Notes: generated by a model from the sequence alone, not told the origin. DNA of 64,000 nucleotides from Opacimonas sp014872805 (GCA_014872805.1 WKFN01000005.1:77317-141316); one strand, 5' to 3'; positions 32,963 through 43,121 are shown, numbered from the stretch's first letter. Translations and numbers: made by a program.

Positions 32963-33423
32963 GGCTTGGGGATCTTTAAGGTTCGACTGGCGATACTTAC
33001 TTCCATAAAGAAACTCAGCATGCCACCGGTGATGGCCAACATCCCTAGAATAAACAATCCCAAAATAATATTGTCTAAAGATGTACTTAAAATCCCATTA
33101 AACAATAACAGAATAACGGTTAAACACACGATGATTGCCGCTGCAGTCACAAAGTTAATCGCAAAGTTAGAAAAGCGCATGCGTCGACGCAACGCATCAA
33201 GCTCAGCAATATGTGTGTCATTAAATTGTTCAATGATGCCTTGGCTATGACATTCTTCATACCAACGTGCCCGATCAATAATACGAGCTAACCTGCCGGT
33301 CATGACATTCAGCATTTGACCGATACCTACCAACAAAAATACCGGTACAAGTGATAGTTGAATGAGTTGAGAAACCAAATTGTTATCTATGTGAATTTCC
33401 ACGATGATGCTCTGAATAACCAA
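32959..33423 (-). CDS. DUF2721-family membrane protein
   Basis: A 154-residue inner-membrane protein with three predicted helices: LVSQLIQLSLVPVFLLVGIGQML near the N terminus, and two further segments (FVTAAAIIVCLTVILLLF and LGLFILGMLAITGGMLSFF). A charged cytoplasmic part between them (RLARIIDRARWYEEC ... AELDALRRRMRFS) is characteristic of the DUF2721 family. Role unknown. It starts with TTG at 33423; GTG at 33402 would give a slightly shorter product. Confidence 0.75.
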   Translation of the reverse strand: MVIQSIIVEIHIDNNLVSQLIQLSLVPVFLLVGIGQMLNVMTGRLARIIDRARWYEECHSQGIIEQFNDTHIAELDALRRRMRFSNFAINFVTAAAIIVCLTVILLLFNGILSTSLDNIILGLFILGMLAITGGMLSFFMEVSIASRTLKIPKP

Positions 33424-33463
33424 TGACGAACATATTGTAACGTTAAAGGCCTATTTTTGACCA

Positions 33464-33503
33464 CAAAAAATGCCCCCACCGCATGAAAACGAGTAGGGGC
33501 ATT
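33464..33503 (-). terminator. Terminator after GH13 glucosidase gene
   Basis: AATGCCCC (33469-33476) pairs with GGGGCATT (33496-33503). On the minus strand the stem is followed by a T-run, so it ends the transcript from the gene that stops at 33526. Confidence 0.8.
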
Positions 33504-33525
33504 GGACACACAATGATAAGGGAAA

Positions 33526-35208
33526 TTAAGCCAGTTTAATGATGACCGCTTGCCATGGCTTCAATTGATAATGATCAGACGCGACCACCAAGTCATCGTA
33601 ATTATTCAATTTCACATCAGATGACAAGAGTTCACTGTCTAAACTGACCGTCTGATTTTCACTAGAATAGTTTAATAGGATCAATAAGGTCTCATCGTCC
33701 AACGTGCGGGTGTAACAAAAGATGTTTGGATCTTCTAGTAAATAAACTTTAAACGCACCATAGATCAATGATAAGTGATTTTTGCGAAATGCAGTCAACG
33801 AACGAAAGTAGTTCAAGGGCGATTTCGGATCGGCTTCTTGTGCGGCAACGTTGATAGTTGGGTAATTTGGCGTTACTTTTAACCATGGTTTACCTTGGGT
33901 AAAGCCTGCATTCGTCGAACTGTCCCATTGAATCGGAGTGCGCGCATTGTCTCTGCCACTGAGTTTATGAGAATCGAGTAATGCTTGGGTATCACCGCCT
34001 TCTTGCTCGGTTAATTTGTACCAATTGATCGTCATCAAATCGTTATAATCTTCAATGCTCTCAAATCGAGCATTGGTCATACCGATCTCGTCCCCCATGT
34101 AATAATAAGGGGTGCCTCGCATAGTTAGGAGCATCGTACTGAGTAGTTTAGATGACGCTTCACGATGCTCGTCACTGTCATCACCAAACCACGATACTTG
34201 ACGTGGAAAATCATGATTAGTATGCCATGTTGTGCCCCAACCAGCGTGATCAAACTCTACAGCCCAGGCGCATAATATCTTTTTATATTTTACGAGATCA
34301 CGATGGTCAGAGTTGACCATTTTCCTTGAATTCAATCCTAGCTCAACATGTTCGAAATGATAGTTCATATTGAGTTCTTGACGTGCTTCGTCTACGAGAT
34401 CATGGATGTTGTGGATATGCGTACCCGGTCCTTCAGCCACCGTCATAATATCGTAGTGTTGCAACACTTCACGGTTCATTTCGTGTAAATACTCATGCAG
34501 ACGTGGTCCTTGGGCATACACATCAATCATTGCTTCGCCATGGACCCCTTCAAAAACAGGATAACCATCATGTTTAGAGATAAATGTGATCACGTCCATG
34601 CGGAAACCATCGATGCCTTTTTTGAACCAAAAGTGCATCATGTCATAAATTTCAGCTCGGACTTTGGGGTTTTCCCAATTTAAATCCGGTTGTTCTACCG
34701 CAAAATAGTGTAAGTAATAAGAGTTGGTCGCCTCATTGAAACGCCAAGCGCTCGCGTCAGGGGCAAAAAAGCTCCATCGCTCTGGTGGAGTACCATTTTC
34801 TGCTGGCCACCAATGGAAATAGTCGTAATACGGGTTATCTCGGGATTGAATGGCTTGTTGGAACCAGTAATGTTCGCTGGAGCAGTGGTTGACAACAAGG
34901 TCCATGACAACTTTGATACCACGTTCATGCATACCCTTGAGCAATTCGTCAAAATCCGCCATATCGCCAAACTCTGACATGATGTCGCGGTAATCTGAAA
35001 TATCATACCCATTATCGTGATTAGGCGACTTATAAATAGGGTTAAGCCAGACTACGTCAATACCAAGTGACTTAATGTAGTCAAGTCGGTTGATAATACC
35101 CCGCAAATCACCTATGCCGTCACCATTACTATCCTGGAAAGAACGCGGGTAAATTTGATAAACCACGGCTTCTTTCCACCATTCACGATTCATATTGGAT
35201 AATAACAT
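33526..35208 (-). CDS. GH13 alpha-glucosidase (oligo-1,6-glucosidase type)
   Basis: A 560-residue cytoplasmic family-13 hydrolase that frees glucose from short alpha-linked oligosaccharides. Beginning MNREWWKEAVVYQIYPRSFQDSNGDGIGDLRGI is the standard start of oligo-1,6-glucosidases and alpha-glucosidases. Catalytic residues: nucleophile Asp205 (GFRMDVITF), acid/base Glu259 (VAEGPG) and Asp333 (TNHDFPR). GGAG lies 10 nt before the ATG at 35208; an internal ATG at 35193 is possible. No signal peptide. With the exported GH13/GH31 pair at 17361-21642 it would complete alpha-glucan use, with uptake genes elsewhere. Confidence 0.92.
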   Translation of the reverse strand: MLLSNMNREWWKEAVVYQIYPRSFQDSNGDGIGDLRGIINRLDYIKSLGIDVVWLNPIYKSPNHDNGYDISDYRDIMSEFGDMADFDELLKGMHERGIKVVMDLVVNHCSSEHYWFQQAIQSRDNPYYDYFHWWPAENGTPPERWSFFAPDASAWRFNEATNSYYLHYFAVEQPDLNWENPKVRAEIYDMMHFWFKKGIDGFRMDVITFISKHDGYPVFEGVHGEAMIDVYAQGPRLHEYLHEMNREVLQHYDIMTVAEGPGTHIHNIHDLVDEARQELNMNYHFEHVELGLNSRKMVNSDHRDLVKYKKILCAWAVEFDHAGWGTTWHTNHDFPRQVSWFGDDSDEHREASSKLLSTMLLTMRGTPYYYMGDEIGMTNARFESIEDYNDLMTINWYKLTEQEGGDTQALLDSHKLSGRDNARTPIQWDSSTNAGFTQGKPWLKVTPNYPTINVAAQEADPKSPLNYFRSLTAFRKNHLSLIYGAFKVYLLEDPNIFCYTRTLDDETLLILLNYSSENQTVSLDSELLSSDVKLNNYDDLVVASDHYQLKPWQAVIIKLA

Positions 35209-35499
35209 CGAATAAAGTCTCCACTGCCACCTTAAGTCAGTACCACTCAGGTGTTAATTAATTGTTATTAAAAGAAGATGGCGATTCTAGACTTAATCGT
35301 TTAAGAATGCAATTTTTTTGGCTGGATAAAGGTAAAATTATTGTAATAAAACACGTTCATTCCCCATTATATGCTGTTTGGGTAACAAGGAGGTAACCGC
35401 TTGTTTTTTGAACAAGAATAAAATCAAAGATGTATAGGCAAACCAGAGGGCATTTGCTACCATAATTGCATCATTTGATTGGTCTAAAAAAACAACAAA
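35209..35499. other. Divergent intergenic region, glucosidase / lolD
   Basis: A gene-free 291 bp. It holds a direct repeat GGTAAC-N5-GGTAAC (35391-35407 region) and a small hairpin CTTGTT / AACAAG (35400-35416). No promoter could be placed with confidence on either strand. Confidence 0.3.
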
Positions 35500-36174
35500 A
35501 TGCATCTAACGTGTCAACACATCTCGAAGTCCTATCACGATGGTGATGATTCTATTCATGTCCTTCAAGACATTAACTTTGAGGTAACAGCGGGTCAATC
35601 CATGGCAATTGTTGGCAGCTCAGGTTCCGGTAAAAGTACGCTGATGCATATTTTAGGTGGCTTATCCTCACCAACCTCAGGTTCAGTTTGTGTTGGTGAG
35701 CATAATTTAGCGGATTTAAGCGATGATGAGTTAGCCAAAGTACGCAACCAATACATTGGCTTTGTATATCAATTCCATCATTTATTGCCTGAGTTTACCG
35801 CGCTTGAAAACATTGCAATGCCTTTACTTATTCGTGGTGCGGCACGTCATCAAGCTATGCAAGAAGCACAGCAGTGGTTATCCCAGATCCGGCTCGAAGA
35901 CCGCGCTGAGCACTTTCCTGCACAGTTATCAGGAGGTGAGCGTCAGCGCATAGCCATTGCTCGTGCAATGATCACAAAACCTGCGTTTTTGCTCGCCGAT
36001 GAACCTACAGGTAACCTTGATGAAAGCAATGGTCAAGTCATCTTTGAATTGTTACTTGAATTGCAGTTCAGTCATAAGACGGCATTAATTATTGTTACGC
36101 ATGATATGAATTTAGCTAGAAGCCTAGAACGTCAGTATATTTTGCAACATGGACAGCTTACCCTATGTCCCTAG
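35500..36174 (+). CDS. lolD: Lipoprotein-releasing system ATPase LolD
   Basis: A 224-residue ABC ATPase. Walker A is GSSGSGKSTLMHILGG, the signature LSGGERQRIAIARA, Walker B LLADEPTGNLDE, and the switch His lies in IIVTHDMNLA. LolD gives the energy to lift mature lipoproteins from the inner membrane to the carrier LolA. The start overlaps no other gene. The permease gene begins 10 bp before its stop, so translation is coupled. The usual lolC gene upstream is absent here. Confidence 0.9.
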   Translation: MHLTCQHISKSYHDGDDSIHVLQDINFEVTAGQSMAIVGSSGSGKSTLMHILGGLSSPTSGSVCVGEHNLADLSDDELAKVRNQYIGFVYQFHHLLPEFTALENIAMPLLIRGAARHQAMQEAQQWLSQIRLEDRAEHFPAQLSGGERQRIAIARAMITKPAFLLADEPTGNLDESNGQVIFELLLELQFSHKTALIIVTHDMNLARSLERQYILQHGQLTLCP

Positions 36175-37391
36175 CATGGTTCCTCGCTAGACGCTTTCGC
36201 GCACACGCGCTTCAGGGGAGTAGTCGATTTATCAAAAATGCAGCGGTGACAGGCATTGCTTTAGGGTGTTGCGTGTTAATCGTGTTGTTATCCGTTCTCA
36301 ATGGGTTTGAGCAAGCGCTTAAAACACGATTGCTGGCCAGTATTCCTCATGCAGAGTTGTTTGCAGTAGAGAATAATGGTTTACCTGATGTTGCTCAATC
36401 AGTCATGGCAATTAAGCAGCAACAAGGTGTCACCAATGCGTTTGCCTACAGTAAAGCAAGCGCGATGTTGCAGCGTGACAATCAGTTGGACGCATTGCAA
36501 CTATTAGGATTACCGCTCGATAGCAAGCAACATCCGTTGTTTGAGTTTCGCACTGATTATGCACAAAATACGATTTCTGATGCCGCCCATCCCTTGATTT
36601 TTTTGGGTAAACAACTGATTGCCAGCCACCAATACTTACCAGGGGATACGGTTGAGTTACTTCTGCCAAATCCGAACGATCCCAACTTTCGTTCTCCACA
36701 ACTCGTTCGATTCACCTTAGCGGGTGAGTTGTATATTGGTGGCGGCGCAGACAATATTATTGGGTTAGTGGATCTGACTATTTTACAAGCACAGCTTGAA
36801 CTTACCCATACTGCTCAGGGGATCCAAATTTATTATGATGATCCTTTTGCGGCACAGGCAATGACTTATCAAATTGGTTACCAATTTCCATATCCAGTGT
36901 ATATGTCTGATTGGACTCGTACCCATGGCCATTTATATCAAGACATACTCTTGGTTGAATTTATTGTTTACTTGGTCTTAGGACTGGTCATTGCAGTAGC
37001 CTGCTTTAATATCGTGGTAACTTTAATGATGACGGTAAAACACAAGCAAAAACAAATTGCCATTTTAAAAACCATGGGGATTGCACGTCAGGTACTTGTG
37101 TATACTTTTATTTTATCTGGTTTGCAAAGTGCACTGACAGGGATAGTGGCGGGATGCCTATTCGGTATTATGATAGCGTTGAATCTATCGGATGGGGTCC
37201 AAATACTACAAAACGCATTGGATGTATCTTTGTTATCGACAGATGTGTATTTTGTAGATGCTTTACCAGCACAGTTGCTTTGGGGGGATGTGTGGCTGAC
37301 CGCTTTAATCGCGGTAATTTTGGCATTACTGGCAACGTATTACCCAGCAAAAAAAGCCGCGAACATCGTCGCGGCTGAGCATTTACACTAG
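36165..37391 (+). CDS. lolE: Lipoprotein-releasing permease (LolE/LolC family)
   Basis: A 408-residue inner-membrane permease of the MacB/FtsX fold. Four membrane helices (about 25-50, 265-295, 310-345 and 375-400) flank a large periplasmic domain. The N-terminal SVLNGFEQALKTRLL and the late GVQILQNALDVSLLSTDVYFVDALPAQLLW fit LolC and LolE. I cannot decide firmly between LolE, LolC and a bifunctional LolF from the sequence alone, so the symbol is a place-based choice. Only one permease is next to lolD. Its stop converges with the symporter gene with a 4-bp overlap. Confidence 0.8.
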   Translation: MSLAWFLARRFRAHALQGSSRFIKNAAVTGIALGCCVLIVLLSVLNGFEQALKTRLLASIPHAELFAVENNGLPDVAQSVMAIKQQQGVTNAFAYSKASAMLQRDNQLDALQLLGLPLDSKQHPLFEFRTDYAQNTISDAAHPLIFLGKQLIASHQYLPGDTVELLLPNPNDPNFRSPQLVRFTLAGELYIGGGADNIIGLVDLTILQAQLELTHTAQGIQIYYDDPFAAQAMTYQIGYQFPYPVYMSDWTRTHGHLYQDILLVEFIVYLVLGLVIAVACFNIVVTLMMTVKHKQKQIAILKTMGIARQVLVYTFILSGLQSALTGIVAGCLFGIMIALNLSDGVQILQNALDVSLLSTDVYFVDALPAQLLWGDVWLTALIAVILALLATYYPAKKAANIVAAEHLH

Positions 37392-38686
37392 ATTTTTACG
37401 TCCTCTATATCCGGGTCATTGAAGACGCTTTCGTCCAATTCGCCTTCAGACTTGGCGACAATACAGGCAACCATGCAATCCCCAGTAACATTAACGGCAG
37501 TACGTGTCATATCTAATAAGCGGTCTACACCGATAATTAACGCAATGCCTTCAACGGGCAAATTCACTTGTTGCAGTACCATGGCGAGCATAATTAAGCC
37601 AACGCCTGGCACACCGGCTGTACCGATTGAAGCTAAGGTTGCAGTAAGGATCACCAGCAAATAATCCGTCACCGACAAATCCACGCCATAGACTTGTGCG
37701 ATAAAGACGGTTGCAACCCCTTGCATAATCGCCGTACCGTCCATGTTAATGGTGGCACCTAAGGGGATGGTGAAACTGGAAACGCTCGATTGAACTCCAA
37801 GCTTTTGTCGGGCAGTTGCCATGGTGACAGGAAGGGTGGCATTAGAACTTGAAGTACTAAAGGCAAATAAACACGTTTGTTTCATTTTATTTAATAGCAT
37901 TCGCGGGTCTAATCCCGTAAGAGTTTTGAGTAAAACAGGATAGGTAACTAAACCATGGAATACTAAAACGAAGAATACTAAGAAAAAGTATTTCGCTAAA
38001 CCTAATATGGTATCAAACCCTATGCTGGCAAATAATTTTGCCATTAATACAAAGACACCGTAAGGGGCAATGGCCATGACCATCGATACGATTTTCATCA
38101 TGACGTTATTCAAGTCGTTAAACGCGGCCTTTATACGCTCGCCGGAGTCACCGGCCAAGGTCAGAGCTACACCAAAAATGACTGCAAACACAATGATTTG
38201 CAACATATTACCTTGTGCCATCGATGCTATCGGATTGGATGGAAACATATTGACAAAGACTTGACTCAAAGCAGGGGCTTCTTTGGCGCTATAGGTTGCC
38301 TCTGTGGTCAGATTCAGCCCTTCACCTGGTGCGATAATCAATGCCGCAACAATAGCAATGCTAATGGCAATGGCAGTAGTTGTGATGTAAAGAGCGATGG
38401 ATTTACCGCCTAATGAACCGAGTTTTGCAGGCTCAGATAAGCTTGATGTGCCGCAAACCAGTGATATAAATACGAGTGGCACAACTAGCATCTTTAAACT
38501 GGCGATGAAAATTTGACCTAAAGCACCGAATAATCCATCCACTAAATTATCGTTGAGCGAGACTCCAGCAATCACCAAATCACACGACTCGCCAAACACA
38601 GCATTTAAGAGTAAACCGGCGACTGCACCGGCTATCATGCCGATAAAAATACGAACGGTTAAGCTGAGTTTTTGAGGTTCTGTCAC
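37388..38686 (-). CDS. Dicarboxylate/amino acid:cation symporter (DAACS)
   Basis: A 432-residue inner-membrane transporter of the GltP/DctA type that couples substrate uptake to Na+ or H+. The hallmark hairpin and binding motifs are clear: FSTSSSNATLPVTMATARQ (HP1, serine-rich), PLGATINMDGTAIMQG (TM7, NMDGT) and TAGVPGVGLIMLAMVL (HP2), with VDRLLDMTRTAVNVTGD in TM8, where the Arg pairs with the substrate side group. It starts with GTG and has AAGGAAAC before it. Substrate may be glutamate, aspartate or a C4-dicarboxylate. Single gene beside the astB gene, so a link to arginine-derived glutamate is possible but only by place. Confidence 0.9.
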   Translation of the reverse strand: MTEPQKLSLTVRIFIGMIAGAVAGLLLNAVFGESCDLVIAGVSLNDNLVDGLFGALGQIFIASLKMLVVPLVFISLVCGTSSLSEPAKLGSLGGKSIALYITTTAIAISIAIVAALIIAPGEGLNLTTEATYSAKEAPALSQVFVNMFPSNPIASMAQGNMLQIIVFAVIFGVALTLAGDSGERIKAAFNDLNNVMMKIVSMVMAIAPYGVFVLMAKLFASIGFDTILGLAKYFFLVFFVLVFHGLVTYPVLLKTLTGLDPRMLLNKMKQTCLFAFSTSSSNATLPVTMATARQKLGVQSSVSSFTIPLGATINMDGTAIMQGVATVFIAQVYGVDLSVTDYLLVILTATLASIGTAGVPGVGLIMLAMVLQQVNLPVEGIALIIGVDRLLDMTRTAVNVTGDCMVACIVAKSEGELDESVFNDPDIEDVKI

Positions 38687-38756
38687 GTTGTTTCCTTTTG
38701 TTATTCTTATCTAATGACAAGCAGATTACCGTAACAAAACCTCAGATACAATGACC

Positions 38757-40118
38757 TTAATCTTGTTGAAAAGAATAGACACTGCCCAAGCCAAGGATTT
38801 GGGTCAATTCATCTAAAGCAGTGTAGGATTCGATGAGCAAATTAGGATCTGCTAAATCGGCTGGGGCCAATTCGTCTCGATAATGTTTATCCACCCATTG
38901 GTACAACACTTCAAACTGCTCAGAGGTTAAGAAACACTTGGGGTTTACTGCTTTTAGTTGAGTTTTATTTAGGGCTACGCGTAACCTAAGGCAAGCCGGT
39001 CCACCGCCGTTTTTCATAGATTGCTTAACATCCAAATAATGAACGTGTTTAATCGGTGTCCCAGCGTCAGTAAGTTTGGCTAAATACGCATGTACGGCGG
39101 TATTTTCACGACATTCTGTGGGCGCTATTAAGGCCATATGAACGTCGTCTTGTCCATGATTAATGGTCAGTAACTGGGTATTGAATAAATAGCTTTTCAC
39201 AGCATCTTCCACACTGACTTCGTCGGTCGGGACCTCAATAAAATGCATATCTTTTATACCTACAGTGTGTCCTTTCTGAGCTAATTCAGCTTTAACTTGC
39301 TCGGTATTGTGAAACGCCTGTTCATGGTAAAACAAAGTATTTTGATTCCCCACCGCAATCACGTCATTGTGAAACACACCTTGGTCAATGACGTCGGGAT
39401 TTTGCAGTGCAAATACGCACTGGTTTTCATTTAAGCCGTGCAGACGCGCAACCGCTTGTGAGGCTTCTAACGTGTGACGTGCTGGAAATCTGGTAGGCGC
39501 GGGGACATCGGGGCGCATGGCTGAGCGGCCATAGACAAAAAATTCGATACCAGCCTGGTCATATTGAGCACAGAAGCGAGTGTGATTCGCAGCGCCTTCA
39601 TCGCCATAGCTGTCTTGTTCAGGTAAATGGGTATGATGCGCAAAATGTACCTCGTCTGAGAATACTGACTTGAGGATTGCGCCAGTTTGCGCCGGTTCAA
39701 TACTCCGATGGAGTTTATTATTCAGGTTCGCAGGCGTAAAATGCACTTTGCCATCTGCAGTATCGGCGCTGGGAGACACCGTTGCGGCATTGGCTGTCCA
39801 CATAGAAGAAGCCGAGTACATTGCCGCTAATAAAGCCGGTTCGGTTTTGGCGACCTTGTTGATGACTTGTGTATCACTGCCATTAAACCCCAGACGTCGT
39901 AAGATATTGATATCAGGTCGGGCGTTAGGGGCAAGTACACCTTGGGGCAAGCCTAACTCAGCCACTGTTTGCATTTTGCAGAGTCCTTGCTGGGCTGCAG
40001 CTTTAGGTTGACTGGTGCCTTTGGCATGTTGTTTGGATGCGACATTACCATAAGATAGGCCAGCATAATTATGTGTTGGGCCGACTAATCCATCAAAATT
40101 GACTTCTACGCCAGACAT
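38757..40118 (-). CDS. astB: N-succinylarginine dihydrolase
   Basis: A 453-residue enzyme of the arginine succinyltransferase pathway. It turns N2-succinylarginine into N2-succinylornithine, CO2 and two ammonia. The start VEVNFDGLVGPTHNYAGLSYGNVAS is diagnostic for AstB, and the product has normal length. The pentein-fold catalytic Cys lies in the late KNGGGPACLRLRVALN segment, with His in HNDVIAVGNQN. ATG at 40118 has GGAG 8 nt upstream. The other ast genes (astC, astA, astD, astE) are not in the window, so the pathway is split here. An IR GCTTGTT-AGGC-AACAAGC (40143-40160) lies just upstream and may be a control site. Confidence 0.93.
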   Translation of the reverse strand: MSGVEVNFDGLVGPTHNYAGLSYGNVASKQHAKGTSQPKAAAQQGLCKMQTVAELGLPQGVLAPNARPDINILRRLGFNGSDTQVINKVAKTEPALLAAMYSASSMWTANAATVSPSADTADGKVHFTPANLNNKLHRSIEPAQTGAILKSVFSDEVHFAHHTHLPEQDSYGDEGAANHTRFCAQYDQAGIEFFVYGRSAMRPDVPAPTRFPARHTLEASQAVARLHGLNENQCVFALQNPDVIDQGVFHNDVIAVGNQNTLFYHEQAFHNTEQVKAELAQKGHTVGIKDMHFIEVPTDEVSVEDAVKSYLFNTQLLTINHGQDDVHMALIAPTECRENTAVHAYLAKLTDAGTPIKHVHYLDVKQSMKNGGGPACLRLRVALNKTQLKAVNPKCFLTSEQFEVLYQWVDKHYRDELAPADLADPNLLIESYTALDELTQILGLGSVYSFQQD

Positions 40119-40405
40119 ACAAGTTTCTCCAAAAGTATGATCGCTTGTTAGGCAACAAGCATAGTATAAGGATATAAATAAGGCGCTAGATTACTGTTAA
40201 AGCGTTGTAATGGCAAATTGATTTTATAAAAAAACCAATAAAATTAATAGTTTACATCACTTGAAGTGGGTAAGTATGAAGATTTTCTTGTTTTATATGC
40301 AATTTACCGATATATCTTTAAAAAGAGATTGAGTATCAGATTTCCCCATGTACAGCCAGATTTGTACAGTTATATATATGTTTTTCAAAGGATAAGCGTT
40401 TTCTC

Positions 40406-43057
40406 ATGGCAAAATCATTAGTCATAGTCGAGTCACCCGCCAAGGCGAAGACCATAAATAAATATTTAGGTAAGGATTTTATCGTTAAATCCTCCGTCGG
40501 ACACATCCGCGACTTGCCAACCAAAGCATTGGGAAAAGTAGAAGCTAAGATCCCAGCTAAAGAATTAAAAACGTGGCCAGAAAAGAAAAAAGAAGAATAT
40601 TTAAGACGCCATGAATACATGAAGCTGGTGGATCGTATGGGGGTTGACCCAGAAAATGATTGGCACGCCCATTACCAAGTTCTACAAGGCAAAGAAAAGG
40701 TTGTCACCGAACTCAAAAAACTCGCCAAAGAAGCAGATACTATTTATCTAGCAACGGATTTGGATAGAGAAGGAGAGGCCATTGCGTGGCATTTGCAAGA
40801 GTTACTCGGTGGTAAAGGCAAAACATTCCAGCGCGTGGTGTTTAATGAGATCACTAAATCGGCCATTCAAGATGCGTTTAGCGCCCCAGGCGAAGTCAAT
40901 ATAAATCGGGTAAACGCTCAGCAAGCACGTCGCTTTTTGGACCGTGTAGTGGGCTTTATGATCTCGCCACTATTATGGAAAAAAGTGGCTCGAGGGTTAT
41001 CTGCCGGTCGCGTGCAATCGGTTGCTATGCGCTTGGTGGTTGAAAAAGAACGCGAAATCAAAGCCTTTACCCCAGAGGAGTTTTGGGATATCCACGCTGA
41101 TTTGCGTTATTCAACAGTGTCACTGACTGATGCTCAACTCAAAATGTTGGTCGCCAAATACCAAGATAAGGCATTTAAGCCGACCAACAAAGCAGAAGCG
41201 GAAGCGGCGACTTCTGAATTGCAAGCTCAGCAATATGTGGTCTCAGCAAGAGACAGTCGACCTACAACGTCAAAACCAAGTGCCCCATTTATTACGTCTA
41301 CCTTACAACAAGCAGCTTCTACACGCTTAGGTTTTGGGGTCAAGAAGACAATGATGCTGGCACAACGCTTATATGAAGCGGGACACATCACCTATATGCG
41401 TACTGACTCAACGAATCTATCCAAAGAAGCGGTGAGCAGTGCACGCGATTTTATTAATGAACACTTTGGCGCTCCCTATCTTCCACCGCAGCCGAACATC
41501 TATGGTGCTAAAGATAACGCACAAGAGGCTCACGAAGCCATCAGGCCGTCAAATGTGAATGTGCAAGGGGCAAGCCTGTCTGACATGGAAAGAGACGCAC
41601 AGCGTCTTTATGAGCTCATCTGGCGTCAGTTCGTTGCCTGTCAGATGACCCCTGCTAAATATGACTCAACCACTTTACGCGTGAAAGCCGGCGATTACGA
41701 ATTAACGGCTAAGGGACGCGTATTGAAGTTTGCCGGTTGGACCAAAGTGCAAACGCAAATCAGCAAAAAAGGCGAAGACGTCACCTTACCTGATGTCAAA
41801 GTAGGGGATGTACTTGCGTTAGATAAGCTCGACCCCCAACAACACTTTACCAAGCCACCAGCGCGTTTTAACGAAGCTTCCTTGGTTAAAGAGTTAGAAA
41901 AAAGAGGCATCGGTCGACCTTCGACTTACGCCAGTATTATTTCTACCATCCAAGATCGCGGATATGTGCAATTAGACAATAAACGCTTTTACGCTACAAA
42001 GATGGGCGAAATCGTTACAGACCGTCTCTCGCAAAACTTTGCTGACTTAATGTCCTATGACTTTACCGCCAAAATGGAACAACGCCTCGATGATGTTGCG
42101 CACGGGCATAAAGCTTGGAAAGACGTATTAAACGCCTTTTATGATGATTTTTATGCCTTACTGTTGATGGCAGAAAAACCAGAAGAAGACGGCGGCATGC
42201 ATGCTAATAGTGCGGTTCAGATCGAACTGGATTGTCCTGAGTGTTCGCGTCCGATGAACGTTCGTACCGCAAGCACAGGCGTGTTTTTGGGGTGTACAGG
42301 ATACAACTTACCACCCAAAGAGCGTTGCACTAAGACCTTAAACCTCACACCTGGTGATGAAGCTGTTGCCGTGGTAGACGAGGAAGATTTTGAGACTGAA
42401 GCACTGCGTGCTAAGAAACGCTGCCCTTTGTGTGACACTGCGATGGATAGTTATTTGGTAAACGAAACCACCAAACTCCATGTTTGTGGAAATACGCCCA
42501 ATTGTCCAGGCACTGAGATTGAGAAAGGCACATACAAGGTCAAAGGGTATGATGGTCCTGTCTTGGAATGCGACAAATGCCAGTCTGATATGGAACTCAA
42601 AAACGGCCGCTTTGGCAAATATTTTGATTGTACTAACGAGGCATGCAAAAACACTCGTAAGTTACTCAAAAACGGTGAGCCTGCTCCACCGAAAGAAGAT
42701 CCGGTACATTTGCCAGAATTACCATGTCAAAAGTCGGAAGGAGCCTATTTTGTTTTGCGTGATGGCGCATCAGGTATTTTCTTAGCTGCACATAACTTTC
42801 CTAAATCCAGAGAAACCCGAGCACCTTTAGTCAGTGAGCTTAAACGCTTTAGGGACCGTATTTCGCCTAAGTTTTATTACCTAGCGGATGCACCGGCAAA
42901 TGATCCTGACGGACAGCCTGCTATTGTTCGTTTCAGTCGCAAAACCAAACAGCAATACGTCATGTCAGAGAATGAAAACGGTAAAGCTTCAGGTTGGGCT
43001 GCTTGGTTCCAAGAAGGTAAATGGGTAGTCGATGATAAACGCAAGAAAGCGAAGTGA
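40406..43057 (+). CDS. topA: DNA topoisomerase I
   Basis: An 883-residue type IA topoisomerase that relaxes negative supercoils. The Toprim domain (SLVIVESPAKAKTI, ATDLDREGEAIAWHL) and the active Tyr in YEAGHITYMRTDSTN (near residue 330) are intact. Residues after about 600 hold three C4 zinc ribbons (CPECSRPM..., CPLCDTAM..., CDKCQSDM...) and a C-terminal DNA-binding part. The length is close to that of E. coli (865). It has its own ATG with AAGGAT upstream, and is followed by a bidirectional terminator shared with rne. Confidence 0.97.
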   Translation: MAKSLVIVESPAKAKTINKYLGKDFIVKSSVGHIRDLPTKALGKVEAKIPAKELKTWPEKKKEEYLRRHEYMKLVDRMGVDPENDWHAHYQVLQGKEKVVTELKKLAKEADTIYLATDLDREGEAIAWHLQELLGGKGKTFQRVVFNEITKSAIQDAFSAPGEVNINRVNAQQARRFLDRVVGFMISPLLWKKVARGLSAGRVQSVAMRLVVEKEREIKAFTPEEFWDIHADLRYSTVSLTDAQLKMLVAKYQDKAFKPTNKAEAEAATSELQAQQYVVSARDSRPTTSKPSAPFITSTLQQAASTRLGFGVKKTMMLAQRLYEAGHITYMRTDSTNLSKEAVSSARDFINEHFGAPYLPPQPNIYGAKDNAQEAHEAIRPSNVNVQGASLSDMERDAQRLYELIWRQFVACQMTPAKYDSTTLRVKAGDYELTAKGRVLKFAGWTKVQTQISKKGEDVTLPDVKVGDVLALDKLDPQQHFTKPPARFNEASLVKELEKRGIGRPSTYASIISTIQDRGYVQLDNKRFYATKMGEIVTDRLSQNFADLMSYDFTAKMEQRLDDVAHGHKAWKDVLNAFYDDFYALLLMAEKPEEDGGMHANSAVQIELDCPECSRPMNVRTASTGVFLGCTGYNLPPKERCTKTLNLTPGDEAVAVVDEEDFETEALRAKKRCPLCDTAMDSYLVNETTKLHVCGNTPNCPGTEIEKGTYKVKGYDGPVLECDKCQSDMELKNGRFGKYFDCTNEACKNTRKLLKNGEPAPPKEDPVHLPELPCQKSEGAYFVLRDGASGIFLAAHNFPKSRETRAPLVSELKRFRDRISPKFYYLADAPANDPDGQPAIVRFSRKTKQQYVMSENENGKASGWAAWFQEGKWVVDDKRKKAK

Positions 43058-43090
43058 TGTAATGTGTTAAGCGACAAAAATTAGTTATTA

Positions 43091-43121
43091 AAAAAGGCAC
43101 TTCATTGGGAAGTGCCTTTTT
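43091..43121. terminator. Bidirectional terminator between topA and rne
   Basis: A 13-bp stem AAAAAGGCACTTC / GAAGTGCCTTTTT with a 5-nt loop. A on one side and T on the other side mean it can end both the topA (+) and rne (-) transcripts. Confidence 0.92.

Noticed and set aside
35390..35400. GTAACAAGGAGGTAACC resembles the end of 16S rRNA and a strong ribosome site
   Set aside because: Only a short likeness with extra bases; no further rRNA, and the frame behind it stops after a few codons.
37970..37995. CTAAGAAAAAGTATTTCG, a partial match to the 17-bp surface-gene site
   Set aside because: It lies inside the symporter coding region (KYFFLVFF codons), matches only the first 12 bases and has no promoter near it.
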